From assembly GCA_041498295.1 (NCBI GenBank), contig JBGQIB010000045.1, positions 1 through 29,869 of the forward strand: a stretch of DNA of 29,869 bases, written 5' to 3'. The notes beneath the pieces are model-generated. The model had not been told where the DNA came from and did not search any database. It saw only the letters and a program-made list of their open reading frames with translations. Made by a program: the position numbers and the translations under genes. Below are positions 1 to 7,651 of the stretch, piece after piece (within the stretch, counting starts at the first letter, position 1; each line of letters starts with the position of its first letter). Origin of the DNA: VGRW01 sp041498295 (GTDB lineage: Bacteria; Myxococcota_A; UBA9160; SZUA-336).

Positions 1-364
1 GCGCCTTCGGCGCGGGTGCGGGCTCAGGCTTGGGCTCCGGCTTCGCCTCGACCTGCTCTTCTACCGGCGGCGGCGGAGGCGGCGGCGCCTGCTCCTTGAT
101 GATCTGCACCGGCAGGATCTCTTCGCGAATCGTCGGCGTCAGGTACGCCAGGGCCAGCAGCAAGAGGAGCAGCAATGCGTGGAGCGCGGCCGAAATCGTG
201 GCCGAGCGCACACTTTCGGCGCGCGTCTTCGCGACCTCGAGATTCATCCCGGGGAAGGGCTCGCGGCGCGCGGCGGGCGTGCCGGCGCGGAAGGCGGCGC
301 CGATGCGACGGGTGCGCATCGGGCTGCGCCCGTGTCGGCGTTGTATTCGCAAGGGCTGAGTCAT
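1..364 (-). CDS. TonB-like energy transducer, N-terminal part (cut by window edge)
   Basis: Only the N-terminal ~121 residues lie in the window; the C-terminal receptor-contacting domain would be to the left. What is seen is an Arg-rich cytoplasmic leader of about 50 residues, one strong transmembrane segment (an Ala/Leu run around residues 58-76), then a periplasmic stretch with seven consecutive prolines followed by alternating Lys-Pro and Glu-Pro. A single N-terminal membrane anchor plus a Pro-rich spacer is the TonB architecture. It is divergent from exbB-exbD, which supports a role in coupling the proton-motive force to outer-membrane transport. The ATG at 364 is chosen because GAGGAG precedes it, although at a long spacing; in-frame ATGs at 319 and 247 lack any ribosome site. 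A GspL-like or other Pro-rich anchor protein cannot be excluded without the C-terminus. Confidence 0.72.
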   Translation of the reverse strand, partial: MTQPLRIQRRHGRSPMRTRRIGAAFRAGTPAARREPFPGMNLEVAKTRAESVRSATISAALHALLLLLLLALAYLTPTIREEILPVQIIKEQAPPPPPPPVEEQVEAKPEPKPEPAPAPKA

Positions 365-703
365 CGTTCGCGAGCGCTCCTCGGTTTCGTGGTACTGCCA
401 CATTCCCGGGTGTCGCCGCCACTACGTACGTGTCCCGCTCGCGGCTCACGCTGCATGCTCATGAGGCGGCAAGTTCTTGCCGATGTCTCTCATCGGACTG
501 CGCAGCGTGTCGCTCAAGCGGACGGCTGCGCATTGGACGCGGACCCGAAAGGGCCGATTCGGCGCGGTCTTCGACCAGAAGAAGGCGTCGGGATGCTAGT
601 CAAGCGTAGGGTCGGGAGTCAACGCGCGGCGGTGCCGCGCAACCCTGCGAGCGCGCGAGCGATCGGATAGCCTCCCTGCCTCCTCGAAGATGAAGGAACG
701 AGC
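365..703. other. Divergent intergenic region between tonB-like and exbB
   Basis: These 339 bases separate two divergently read genes and must contain both promoters. I see no convincing -35/-10 pair, operator or conserved ORF. The ribosome site of exbB (AAGGAA) is at its right end. It contains one TGAGTCA at 357-363, a member of the over-represented motif reported below. Confidence 0.5.
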
Positions 704-1447
704 GTGGACCCAGCCACACAAGCAGCCATGAACGCAGCCGCAGTGCCCTCGAACCCCGGTTTCGACGCGGCGGCGATTCTCCACCTCTTGAACCAGGGCG
801 GACTCACCGTCTATCCGCTGGTCGGGTGCTCGGTCGTCGCGATCACGATCGTCATCATGCAGTTGTTCCGACTGCGCGGTCTCGATCGCCGCAGTCGTCT
901 ACTCACGCGCGGCGTCATCGACGCCGTCGTGAAGCAGGATCTGCTGACGGCGCGCTCCCTGTGCGAGTCCGCGAAGACGCCGCTCGCCGGCATCTTTCTC
1001 GAGGGACTGCGCTGGCGAAACATCGCGCTCGAAGATCTGAACGCCGTGCTCGGGACCTCGCGCAGCGAGGCGATCTCCGAGATGCGGCGCGGGCTTTGGG
1101 TGCTCGGAACGATCGGCTCGCTCGCGCCGTTCATCGGTTTGTTCGGAACGGTCTGGGGTATCTTGAAGTCGTTCCACGACATGGCGATTCAGGGCTCGGG
1201 CGGCTTCGCCGTCGTGGCGGCGGGAATTTCGGAAGCGCTCGTGGCGACCGCCGCCGGCCTGCTCGTCGCGATCATCGCGCTCGCCGCGTACAACTGGCTG
1301 CAAGTGCGCAACGTCTCGATCGCCGGCCTGTTCGCGCGCTCGTGCGAGCGGCTCGTGCAAGCGCTGCTCTACATCGAGTCGTCGGGCCCGACCTTCGACG
1401 ACGAGAAGCCCGCGGAGGTCCGGCATGGCCGCCCGCTCCCTGCCTAA
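704..1447 (+). CDS. exbB: ExbB/TolQ/MotA-family proton channel subunit
   Basis: This is the inner-membrane proton channel subunit that works with ExbD to energise TonB. The 247-residue protein has three predicted membrane helices (about 33-56, 133-155 and 168-197) and a cytoplasmic loop between the first two, the ExbB/TolQ topology. The family signature around helices 2 and 3 is visible, including GLFGTVWG near 145-152 and the ISEALVATAAGL stretch near 175-186, which carries the conserved channel-facing Thr. The start is GTG at 704, with AAGGAA five bases upstream; an ATG at 728 is a weaker alternative. The gene overlaps exbD by 23 bases, so the two are translationally coupled. TolQ is the main alternative, but the divergent Pro-rich TonB-like gene favours ExbB. 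Confidence 0.9.
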   Translation: MDPATQAAMNAAAVPSNPGFDAAAILHLLNQGGLTVYPLVGCSVVAITIVIMQLFRLRGLDRRSRLLTRGVIDAVVKQDLLTARSLCESAKTPLAGIFLEGLRWRNIALEDLNAVLGTSRSEAISEMRRGLWVLGTIGSLAPFIGLFGTVWGILKSFHDMAIQGSGGFAVVAAGISEALVATAAGLLVAIIALAAYNWLQVRNVSIAGLFARSCERLVQALLYIESSGPTFDDEKPAEVRHGRPLPA

Positions 1448-1865
1448 CGGGGACGACGACGGCAGCGAGGGCATCGTCGCCGAGATCAACATCACGCCGC
1501 TGACCGACATCTTCCTCGTGCTCTTGATCATCTTCATGGTCACGACGAGCGTGATCTCGAATCAGGGCAAGGAAGTCGATCTGCCCAACTCGGCCGTCGC
1601 GTCGACGACACCAACCGGTGTCAGCGTGACGGTGACTTCCACGGGCGAGATCGAGGTCGATGGGAAGGCCGTGGTCGAACGCGATCTGCCCGCGACCTTG
1701 AAGGCCGCGCTCGACGCCGCGAAGGAGAAGATCGTGATTCTCCGCGGCGACAAGAAGGTGCTGCTCGGCCAGGCGGTGAACATCCTCGACCTCGCGCAGG
1801 AAGCCGGCGCGAAGGGGATCGCGCTCGCGACCAAGCCGCCCGCTCCCGGCGAAAAGCCGCAGTAG
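1425..1865 (+). CDS. exbD: ExbD/TolR-family biopolymer transport protein
   Basis: This 146-residue protein is the ExbB partner. It has a short cytoplasmic N-terminus, one transmembrane helix at about 25-45 containing the essential acidic residue (Asp28 in INITPLTDIFLVLL), and a periplasmic alpha/beta domain from about 50 to 138. The Asp is the proton-carrying residue conserved in ExbD and TolR. The ATG lies inside the end of exbB with a 23-base overlap. The C-terminal tail is Pro/Lys-rich. The length is normal for the family. No third plus-strand gene follows convincingly; a possible remnant and a repeat element occupy the next 150 bases. Confidence 0.92.
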   Translation: MAARSLPNGDDDGSEGIVAEINITPLTDIFLVLLIIFMVTTSVISNQGKEVDLPNSAVASTTPTGVSVTVTSTGEIEVDGKAVVERDLPATLKAALDAAKEKIVILRGDKKVLLGQAVNILDLAQEAGAKGIALATKPPAPGEKPQ

Positions 1866-1884
1866 AATCCCGCCCCGACGGGGG

Positions 1885-2020
1885 GTGCCGATCGTGAAGC
1901 GAGTTCTCTTGTACGCGATGGCGCTGTTCTACGCCGGACTGACTTCGTTCGGCTGCGCCTTACTGCGCGCGACTTCGCCGCTTCCGGCCTCGGCTCGGGG
2001 CGGCCCTCGCCTCGACCTCA
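1885..2020 (+). pseudogene. Possible remnant of a small membrane protein (DoxX-like N-terminus)
   Basis: Just after exbD, a GTG (1885, or better 1894) opens a frame starting with a Lys-Arg-Val-Leu-Leu-Tyr stretch and a hydrophobic helix of about 18 residues. This resembles the first helix of small DoxX-like membrane proteins. The resemblance ends where the intergenic repeat begins (about 1937), after which the frame reads repeat sequence and runs antisense into the anti-sigma gene. I read it as a gene fragment cut off by the repeat, but a chance ORF in GC-rich DNA is nearly as likely. Confidence 0.22.
1937..2020. repeat. Dispersed 3'-end repeat, copy A
   Basis: One of five related intergenic elements. 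Read on the minus strand it starts at the stop codon of the anti-sigma gene (TGA at 2018-2020), continues with GAGGCGAGGGCCGCCCCGAG and ends in GAACGAAGTCAGTC. The core is nearly identical to copies at 5371-5451 and 19665-19745. Confidence 0.75.
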
Positions 2021-2890
2021 CGAGTGAGTCGGTGGGCCTTCCGCGAGCACGAGCGGGCCGGTGGGCTGCGGCGCGCCACCCGCGGGCTCGAGCGTCACCG
2101 CGACCGAGACGGAGCCGCCGAGGCGGAGACGACCGGTGTCGTACTTCGCTTCGCCCTGCTTGTCGACGGTCAAGAGGCCCGCGCTGACGGGCTGCTTGTC
2201 GACGATCACCCAGAGCTGATACGTGCGACCGTCGGGAACGGGCGGAAGGTTGTGCGCGTAGACGATCAGCCGCCCGCTCTCGGGCTCGATGTACGCCTTC
2301 GCGATCGCGTTGCGGAACTCGCCCTGGCCGGCGAGCGCGAGCGTGCGCACGAGCGGCGCCTCGATCGCGGCCACGATGCGCGACATGTTCGAGAGGCGGT
2401 TCTCGAGGCCGATGCGCTCGCTGCGCTCGGACTCGGCGTCGCGCAGCAGCGACCAGGAGATCGCCTCCTCGTACTCGAGCGCGTCCTCGAGATCCGCGCG
2501 CGCGGCAGACTCGCGCGCCAGGCGCGAGCCGAGCACGCCGGCGAGCGCCGCGAGACCGACGGTGAGCAGGATGCCCGCGGCCGCGGCGAAGGGCGTGCGC
2601 AGCGAAGTGCGCGAGCGCCGCCGCCTCGAGACCGAGTCACTCGGCGCCGCTAGCTCGCTCGACTCACTGCGCACGCGCTCCATGAGCCGCGCGCGCACGC
2701 TGGGCGAGGGCTGCACGGGCGGAACGGCGAGCAGGAGCTCGTCGACCAGGCGCGCGTGCGAGCGCAGTACGGCCTCGCACTGCGCGCAGCCGTCGGCGAC
2801 GTGCTCGGCCAAGCACGCTCGCTCCGCGGGCGCGAGTCCGCCGAGCGCGTAGAGCTCGGCCAGCTCCAACAGCTCCTCGTGCTCGATCAT
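2018..2890 (-). CDS. RskA-like zinc-finger anti-sigma factor
   Basis: This is a membrane anti-sigma factor expected to hold the adjacent ECF sigma factor inactive. The N-terminal ~75 residues form an anti-sigma (ZAS-like) domain with a His30-x4-Cys35-x2-Cys38 zinc motif. A single transmembrane helix follows at about 101-121, then a coiled-coil-like acidic stretch (about 130-165). The C-terminal ~120 residues form an extracytoplasmic domain typical of RskA, including a Tyr-Gln-Leu-Trp-Val motif. The ATG overlaps the sigma-factor stop (ATGA), so synthesis is coupled and stoichiometric. In this family release normally needs regulated proteolysis; the inducing signal is not evident here. The gene ends inside repeat copy A. 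Confidence 0.88.
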   Translation of the reverse strand: MIEHEELLELAELYALGGLAPAERACLAEHVADGCAQCEAVLRSHARLVDELLLAVPPVQPSPSVRARLMERVRSESSELAAPSDSVSRRRRSRTSLRTPFAAAAGILLTVGLAALAGVLGSRLARESAARADLEDALEYEEAISWSLLRDAESERSERIGLENRLSNMSRIVAAIEAPLVRTLALAGQGEFRNAIAKAYIEPESGRLIVYAHNLPPVPDGRTYQLWVIVDKQPVSAGLLTVDKQGEAKYDTGRLRLGGSVSVAVTLEPAGGAPQPTGPLVLAEGPPTHS

Positions 2891-3471
2891 CCGCCCATCT
2901 CCCCTTTGCGCTCGAGGCCTTGCTTCAGCCTCGAGAGGCCGCGCCGAATGCGACTCTTCACCGTGCCCAGCGCCTCGCCCGTGGCGGACGCGATCTCACC
3001 GTGCGAGAGGCCGCGGAAGAACGCGAGCTCGATCGCCTGGCGCTGGTCGCTCGGAAGCAGCTCGAGCTGCGCACGCACTTCCTTCTGCCGTTCCAAGAGC
3101 AGCGCCTCACCTTCCTGGTCGTCGCCGGACGCGAGTCGCGCGAGCTCGGCGCCATCCGCGCGCTGCGGCGTGCGCGCGCTCGAGCGCAGCCGGTCGATGC
3201 AGCGATTGCGCGCGACCGAGAACAGCCAGGTCGAGAAGCGGCCGCGCGCCGGGTCGTAACACAGCGCCGACCTCCAGAGCTGCCAGAACACGTCTTGCAC
3301 GACTTCCTCCGCTTCCTCGCGCGCGCCCAGGATGCGAAGCGAGATACCCATTACGTACGCGGAGTAACGCCCATAGAGCGCTTCGAGCGCGGCGGCCTCG
3401 CGCGCCTCGAGGCGCTGTAACAGCTCCCCGTCGCTGCAGGTAGCCACCGATCCGACGGGGCTCCGCGTCAA
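2887..3471 (-). CDS. ECF-subfamily RNA polymerase sigma factor
   Basis: This 194-residue alternative sigma factor has region 2 at about 30-97 (with EEVVQDVFWQLW and a WLFSVARNRCIDRLR segment) and region 4 at about 135-187 (a helix-turn-helix with HGEIASATGEALGTVKSRIR). The reading frame stays open far upstream, but homology starts only around residue 13. The start is set at TTG 3471 because AAAGGAG lies seven bases before it; the next candidate, GTG 3447, has no such site. It overlaps the RskA-like gene by four bases. The pair matches the SigK/RskA type. Autoregulation is usual in this class, but I could not identify a matching promoter in 3472-3585. Confidence 0.9.
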   Translation of the reverse strand: MTRSPVGSVATCSDGELLQRLEAREAAALEALYGRYSAYVMGISLRILGAREEAEEVVQDVFWQLWRSALCYDPARGRFSTWLFSVARNRCIDRLRSSARTPQRADGAELARLASGDDQEGEALLLERQKEVRAQLELLPSDQRQAIELAFFRGLSHGEIASATGEALGTVKSRIRRGLSRLKQGLERKGEMGG

Positions 3472-3585
3472 CCGTGGTCTCCTTTGGATTGTACGAATGG
3501 GGATCCAACTCGGATGCGCTGGCAAAGCGCCGTCCCATTGTGAGACAACCGCCAGCACACCCGCGCGAGCCAAGGGGAGAACGAG

Positions 3586-4461
3586 ATGCGCTTGGGACCG
3601 ATCGGCGTTTGGTACTTCACGGAGTCCTTGTCGGCCAGCCAGGCCGCGGAGATGGCGCAGCGCATCGAGGCGCTCGGTTACTCGGCGCTCTGGCTTCCCG
3701 AGGCGGTCGGCCGCCATCCGTTCGCGCACGCCGCCTGGCTGCTCGCCAAGACCGAGCGCCTGATCGTCGCGACGGGTATCGCGAACATCTACGCCCGCGA
3801 TCCCGGCGCGAGCGCGGCGGCACAGAAGACCTTGGCCGAGCAGTCGAACGGCCGCTTCCTGCTCGGGCTCGGCGTCTCCCATCGGCCGCTGGTCGAAGGC
3901 GTACGCGGACATGTGTATGGCAGCCCGGTGAAGACCATGCGCGAGTATCTCGAGCGCATGCAGAAGGCACCGTACATGGCGCCGCAGCCCGCCGAGCCGC
4001 CGCCGACCGTGATCGCGGCCCTCGGCCCCGAGATGCTGAAGCTCGCGGCGAAGCTGACTCAGGGCGCGCATCCGTACTTCACGACGCCCGAGCACACCGC
4101 GATGGCGCGCGCGAAGATTGGCCCGGACGCGTGGCTGTGCGTGGAGCAGAAGGTCTTGCTCGAGACCGACGCGCAGAAGGCCCGCGCGCTCGGACGCGCC
4201 GCCGCGGCGATGTATCTCGGCCTCGAGAACTACCGCAACAACTGGAAGCGGCTCGGCTTCAGTGACACGGACCTCGCGAACGGCGGCAGCGACAAGTTCA
4301 TCGACGCCACGATCGCGTGGGGCGATGTGGGCGCGATCCAGAAGCGGATCCACGCCCACCAGGACGCGGGCGCATCGCACGTGTGCATCCAGCCGATCAA
4401 TCCTGCGGGCGTACCGCTGCCCGATTGGCGCGTGCTCGAAGCGCTCGCGCCGACGCGCTAG
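3586..4461 (+). CDS. LLM-class F420-dependent oxidoreductase
   Basis: This 291-residue protein is a bacterial luciferase-like (TIM-barrel) oxidoreductase, a family that mostly uses reduced F420 or FMN. Typical segments are the N-terminal Leu-Gly-Pro-Ile-Gly-Val-Trp strand, ALGYSALWLPEAVG at about 29-42, the TGIANIYARDP strand, and FLLGLGVSHRPLVEG near 91-105. The ATG at 3586 is preceded by AAGGGGAG at good spacing. The C-terminal VCIQPINPAG segment resembles the MSMEG_4141-type group of F420 enzymes. The substrate is unknown. The crotonase gene starts seven bases after its stop, so the two are probably co-transcribed. Confidence 0.85.
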   Translation: MRLGPIGVWYFTESLSASQAAEMAQRIEALGYSALWLPEAVGRHPFAHAAWLLAKTERLIVATGIANIYARDPGASAAAQKTLAEQSNGRFLLGLGVSHRPLVEGVRGHVYGSPVKTMREYLERMQKAPYMAPQPAEPPPTVIAALGPEMLKLAAKLTQGAHPYFTTPEHTAMARAKIGPDAWLCVEQKVLLETDAQKARALGRAAAAMYLGLENYRNNWKRLGFSDTDLANGGSDKFIDATIAWGDVGAIQKRIHAHQDAGASHVCIQPINPAGVPLPDWRVLEALAPTR

Positions 4462-4468
4462 CCGCGCC

Positions 4469-5236
4469 GTGGCGCGCGAGACGGTGCTCGAGTCACGCGC
4501 CGCCGGCGTGCTGCGACTCACGCTGAACCGGCCGGCGCAGAAGAATGCCTTCAACAGCGTGCAGTGGCGCGAGCTGCGCGCGGCGCTGGCCGACGCGCGC
4601 GCCGACGACGCGGTGCGAGCGGTCGTGCTGACCGGCGCGGGCGGCGCGTTCTCCGCGGGCCAGGACCTGTCGGAGATGGCGCAGTCGACCACGGCGCCGG
4701 CCGGCGGCGAGCACCCGTTCGGCGCGTTCCTGGACGAGCTGTGCGCCTTCGACAAGCCGCTGGTCGCAGCCGTGAACGGGGTCGCCGTGGGCATCGGGCT
4801 CACGATCCTCTTGCACTGCGACTTCGTGTACGTCGCCGAAGGCGCGCGCCTGCGGGCGCCGTTCGTCACGCTCGGGGTCGTGCCGGAAGCGGCCTCGAGT
4901 CACTTGCTGCCGCTGCTGATCGGCTGGCGCGCGGCGCAGGAGCTCTTGTTCGGCGACGGCTGGCTCGACGCGAAGCGCGCCGCGGAGCTCGGGCTCGCGA
5001 ACCGGGTTTGCGCGCCGGGCGAATTGCTCGCGGTGGCCGACGAGAAAGCCGCCGCGCTCGCGGCGCTTCCGCCCGAAGCGCTGCGCCACACGAAGCGCCT
5101 CCTGCTCGCCACGCGCGAGGCCGAGGTGCGCGCCGCGCGCGCGCGCGAAGACGAGGCGTTCCGCGTGCGCGTCGGCTCGCCCGAGAACCTCGAGGCGGTG
5201 CGCGCCTTCTTCGAGAAACGCGCGCCAAGGGTTTAG
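4469..5236 (+). CDS. Enoyl-CoA hydratase/isomerase (crotonase) family protein
   Basis: This 255-residue crotonase-fold protein has both oxyanion-hole segments (SAGQDLSEM around 62-70 and NGVAVGIG at 103-110). The catalytic-loop motif GVVPEAASSHLLP carries Glu140. One Glu followed by Ala-Ala-Ser-Ser is more like delta3,delta2-enoyl-CoA isomerases (PECI/ECI type) than classical two-Glu hydratases, so isomerase activity on unsaturated acyl-CoAs is my favoured guess. The start is GTG at 4469, seven bases after the LLM gene; no in-frame ATG fits the N-terminus. The stop codon lies directly against a hairpin repeat. Confidence 0.87.
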   Translation: MARETVLESRAAGVLRLTLNRPAQKNAFNSVQWRELRAALADARADDAVRAVVLTGAGGAFSAGQDLSEMAQSTTAPAGGEHPFGAFLDELCAFDKPLVAAVNGVAVGIGLTILLHCDFVYVAEGARLRAPFVTLGVVPEAASSHLLPLLIGWRAAQELLFGDGWLDAKRAAELGLANRVCAPGELLAVADEKAAALAALPPEALRHTKRLLLATREAEVRAARAREDEAFRVRVGSPENLEAVRAFFEKRAPRV

Positions 5237-5290
5237 CGGGGCCCTCCGCGGGACATCAGCCCGCGGGCCGATGTCGGGGCGAAGCCCGGC
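5237..5290 (+). repeat. 3'-end hairpin element, copy 1
   Basis: It begins immediately after the crotonase stop with CGGGGCCCTCC, followed by an 11-bp inverted repeat (GACATCAGCCC at 5252-5262, GGGCCGATGTC at 5265-5275; one mismatch) and then GGGGCGAAGCC. It matches the element at 11561-11612 in order and sequence. There is no U-run, so it is not a classical intrinsic terminator. Confidence 0.7.
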
Positions 5291-5370
5291 GATCCGCTCG
5301 TCGCTCGGCTTCGCCTCGCTGCGCGCTTCGCCTCCGGCTCCGATTGCGTCGCGAAGCTCGCGCGCCGCCA

Positions 5371-5451
5371 GGCGAGGCGAGGGCCGCCCCGAGCCGAGCC
5401 CGCAGGCGGCGCAGACGCGCGCAGCCAGGCGCTAGCCGGGCGAAGTCAATC
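5371..5451. repeat. Dispersed 3'-end repeat, copy B
   Basis: It shares GGCGAGGCGAGGGCCGCC and the terminal GGGCGAAGTCAATC with copies A and E. The right end includes the TGA of the lipoprotein gene (5446-5448, minus strand). The 80 bases between this copy and the hairpin element are low-complexity GC-rich sequence with no recognisable gene. Confidence 0.78.
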
Positions 5452-5898
5452 GGTTCGCGGGTCCAAGCGGAACTGCGTCGGACCGAACACGCCGTTCGGC
5501 TTGCGTTCGTAGTCGTACTTCTCTTCGTAGAGCGAGAGCACGAGCTCCACCTCGGTCGGGTCGGTGACTGGCACCGCGCGCCGCTCGTAGAGCTTGTCGC
5601 CGACGCGCACGCGCACGCGCGGATCGGCGAGCGCGTTCTGCGCCCACTCACTCGAGTGACTCCCGGCGGTGACCCAGAGGTTCGGACCCTTCGCCACGCA
5701 CCAGACGTTCACGGAGTACGGGTCGTCCGGATGGGTCTCGACCTGGATCTTCTGCACGTCGTGAGTGAACGACCAGTCCTCGACGGGCGCGACGACGGTC
5801 TCACCGTCGAGGCGACCGCCGTGGAGCCAGCCGATCGGGCCGACCGCGGCGCAGGCGGCGAAGAGCAACGCCGCTGCCGCGGCCGCGACGCGCGTCAC
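5446..5898 (-). CDS. Small putative lipoprotein with split-barrel-like domain
   Basis: This 150-residue protein starts with a short Ala-rich signal and a plausible lipobox ending at Cys16 (Leu-Leu-Phe-Ala-Ala-Cys), so it is probably lipid-anchored outside the cytoplasm. The body has alternating beta segments (IQVETHPDDPYSVNVWCVA, PNLWVTAGSHSSEWAQNAL, RVRVRVGDKLYERRAVPV) that recall PNPOx/DUF385-type flavin- or F420-binding split barrels. That is resemblance, not recognition of a known family. The GTG start overlaps the stop of the upstream LLM oxidoreductase (GTGA), so the two are coupled. An exported partner for a cytoplasmic F420-type enzyme would be unusual. The gene ends inside repeat copy B. 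Confidence 0.7.
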   Translation of the reverse strand: MTRVAAAAAALLFAACAAVGPIGWLHGGRLDGETVVAPVEDWSFTHDVQKIQVETHPDDPYSVNVWCVAKGPNLWVTAGSHSSEWAQNALADPRVRVRVGDKLYERRAVPVTDPTEVELVLSLYEEKYDYERKPNGVFGPTQFRLDPRTD

Positions 5899-6776
5899 CC
5901 GAGCTTGCGCGCGGCGGGCAGGTACTCCTCCGCGAGCTTCGCCAAGGTGGCGCGGGCGCCATCGGCGTTGCGCGCGAACGCGAACAGGATCACCTGGTCG
6001 GCGCCGGCGCGGCGGTAGGCCTCGAGCTTCTTCGGGTTCATCTCGCGCAGGTAGGGTGACACGGTGATCCGCACGTCGGCGCGCTTGCGGCCCTGCGCGG
6101 CGAGGAAGCCGTCGAGCGCGCGGAGTCTCTCCGCGAGCTGCTCGGGCTCGACATTGAACCCGTACCAACCCTGGCCGATTTGCGCGACGCGGCGCAGCGC
6201 GGCGTCGCTCTCGCCGCCGAAGTGGATCGGCGGATGCGGCTTCTGCACCGGCTTCGGGTACTGCCGACACGCGGGCAGCTCGTAGAATTCGTCCTTGTAC
6301 TCCGACACGTCGTCGCACCAGAGGCGCTTCATGACTTCGAGATACGAGACACAGCGTTCGCCGCGGCGCTCGAAGGGCACGGCGACGGCGCGAAACTCCT
6401 CGGCGAGCCAGCCGACACCGACGCCGAGGTCGAGCCGCCCCGCGGACAGCCAGTCGACGTTCGCCGCTTCCTTCGCGGTGTACACCGGATTGCGTTGCGG
6501 CACGAGACAGATTCCGGTGCCGAGCCGGATCCGGCTGGTGCACGCCGCGAGATACGAGAGCGCGCCGAACGGCTCGAGAATGCCCGACGTGCCGCCCGCG
6601 GGAATGCGCCCGTCCGCCGAATAGGGGTACTTCGAGGCGTACTCGTCGAACAGCACGACGTGCTCGGCGACCCAGAGCGAGTCGAAGCCCGCGCCCTCGG
6701 CCGCTTCTCCGACCGCGCGCAGGAACGGACCGTCCGCCGCGGGCGTCGCGAACGGCAGAAACACACCGAGCTTCAT
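5895..6776 (-). CDS. LLM-class F420-dependent oxidoreductase (Rv2161c-like)
   Basis: This 293-residue luciferase-like protein begins MKLGVFLPFATP, then has GAGFDSLWVAEHVVL, the ISRIRLGTGI-type strand (here SRIRLGTGICLVPQRNPV), and GRLDLGVGVGWLAEEF, all hallmarks of F420-dependent LLM enzymes of the Rv2161c/TIGR03619 kind. The PPIHFGGESDAALRR segment is also typical. The ATG at 6776 has GGAGGT just upstream, so it is preferred over an in-frame ATG at 6812 that would add 12 unrelated residues. It is divergent from an SDR gene and overlaps the lipoprotein gene by four bases. The substrate is unknown. Confidence 0.87.
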   Translation of the reverse strand: MKLGVFLPFATPAADGPFLRAVGEAAEGAGFDSLWVAEHVVLFDEYASKYPYSADGRIPAGGTSGILEPFGALSYLAACTSRIRLGTGICLVPQRNPVYTAKEAANVDWLSAGRLDLGVGVGWLAEEFRAVAVPFERRGERCVSYLEVMKRLWCDDVSEYKDEFYELPACRQYPKPVQKPHPPIHFGGESDAALRRVAQIGQGWYGFNVEPEQLAERLRALDGFLAAQGRKRADVRITVSPYLREMNPKKLEAYRRAGADQVILFAFARNADGARATLAKLAEEYLPAARKLG

Positions 6777-6806
6777 GGGCACCTCCGCAAGGGGAAGACG
6801 GCAGGC

Positions 6807-6812
6807 TATCAT
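6807..6812 (+). promoter_or_regulatory. Candidate -10 box (TATCAT) for the SDR gene at 6821
   Basis: TATCAT ends eight bases before the ATG, and the gene has no ribosome-binding site. This would put transcription at or next to the start codon. No good -35 box is seen, so support is compositional (an AT-rich hexamer in GC-rich DNA) plus recurrence at other genes. Confidence 0.4.
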
Positions 6813-6820
6813 GCGCGGCG

Positions 6821-7651
6821 ATGACGGGAAAAACGGTCTTGATCACGGGCGCGAATACGGGCATCGGCAAGGCGACGGCGAGTGAGCTGGCGGCGCGCGG
6901 CGCACGCGTCGCGCTTCTGTGTCGCGATCCGGCGAAGGCCGAGGCGGCGCGTACGGAGATCCGCGCGCGCACCCCCGCGGCGCAGGTCGACGTGCTGTCG
7001 CTCGACTTGCGCAGCCTGGCCTCGGTGCGCTCGTGCGCGAAGGCCGTGCTCGAGGCGTACCCGCGCGTCGACGTGCTGCTGAACAACGCGGGCGTGGTCC
7101 CCTCGACCTTGCGACTCACCGCCGACGGATTCGAGGAGCAGATCGGCGTGAATCACCTCGGCCACTTCCTGCTCACGAACCTGCTGCTCGAGCGGCTCGT
7201 GGCGAGCGCGCCGGCGCGCGTGGTGACGGTGAGCTCGATGATGCACGCCGGCGGCGCGATCGACTTCGCGAGCTTCCGCGGCCCGGCGAAGTACAACGCG
7301 ATCGCCGCGTATCGTCAATCGAAGCTCGCGAACATCCTGTTCGCGAACGAGCTCGCGCGGCGGGTCGCGACCCGCGGAGTGACCTCGAACTCACTCCATC
7401 CCGGCGGCGTCGCGACCGAGATCATGCGCGACGCCAACTGGCTCATCCGCGTCGGCATGGGCCTGGTTGGCGCGTCGCCCGAGAAAGGCGCGCGCACCTC
7501 AGTTCAGCTCGCGAGCGCGCCGGAGCTCGAGCGCGCGACGGGCAAGTACTTCGTGTCACAGCGTGAGAAGCAGCCCGACCCGGCCGCTCTCGACGAGGCC
7601 ATGGCCGAGCGCCTCTGGGGCGAGAGCGCGAAGCTCGTGGGCCTCGACTGA
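6821..7651 (+). CDS. Short-chain dehydrogenase/reductase, retinol-dehydrogenase-like
   Basis: This 276-residue NAD(P)-dependent SDR has the cofactor motif TGANTGIG (9-16), NNAG (88-91), a catalytic Ser near 139, and Tyr164-x3-Lys168 (YRQSK). The NHLGHFLLTNLLL stretch and the length are typical of the RDH11-14/WWOX-like group that acts on retinoid, steroid or lipid alcohols. The Arg at 35 (LLCRDPAKA) favours NADP(H). The stop overlaps the next start (TGATG), so it is coupled to the aminotransferase. No ribosome site precedes the ATG; a -10-like TATCAT does. Confidence 0.9.
   Translation: MTGKTVLITGANTGIGKATASELAARGARVALLCRDPAKAEAARTEIRARTPAAQVDVLSLDLRSLASVRSCAKAVLEAYPRVDVLLNNAGVVPSTLRLTADGFEEQIGVNHLGHFLLTNLLLERLVASAPARVVTVSSMMHAGGAIDFASFRGPAKYNAIAAYRQSKLANILFANELARRVATRGVTSNSLHPGGVATEIMRDANWLIRVGMGLVGASPEKGARTSVQLASAPELERATGKYFVSQREKQPDPAALDEAMAERLWGESAKLVGLD

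Noticed and set aside
3488..3493. TACAAT as a -10 box for the sigma-factor gene
   Set aside because: Transcription would start inside the ribosome site, and no -35 box is at the right distance.
3472..4869. Upstream extension of the sigma-factor reading frame to 4869 on the minus strand
   Set aside because: It is antisense to the LLM and crotonase genes, has no family resemblance, and the TTG at 3471 has a strong ribosome site.
5237..5290. Classical rho-independent terminator after the crotonase
   Set aside because: The hairpin is strong but is followed by GGGGCG rather than a U-run, so I list it as a repeat element.
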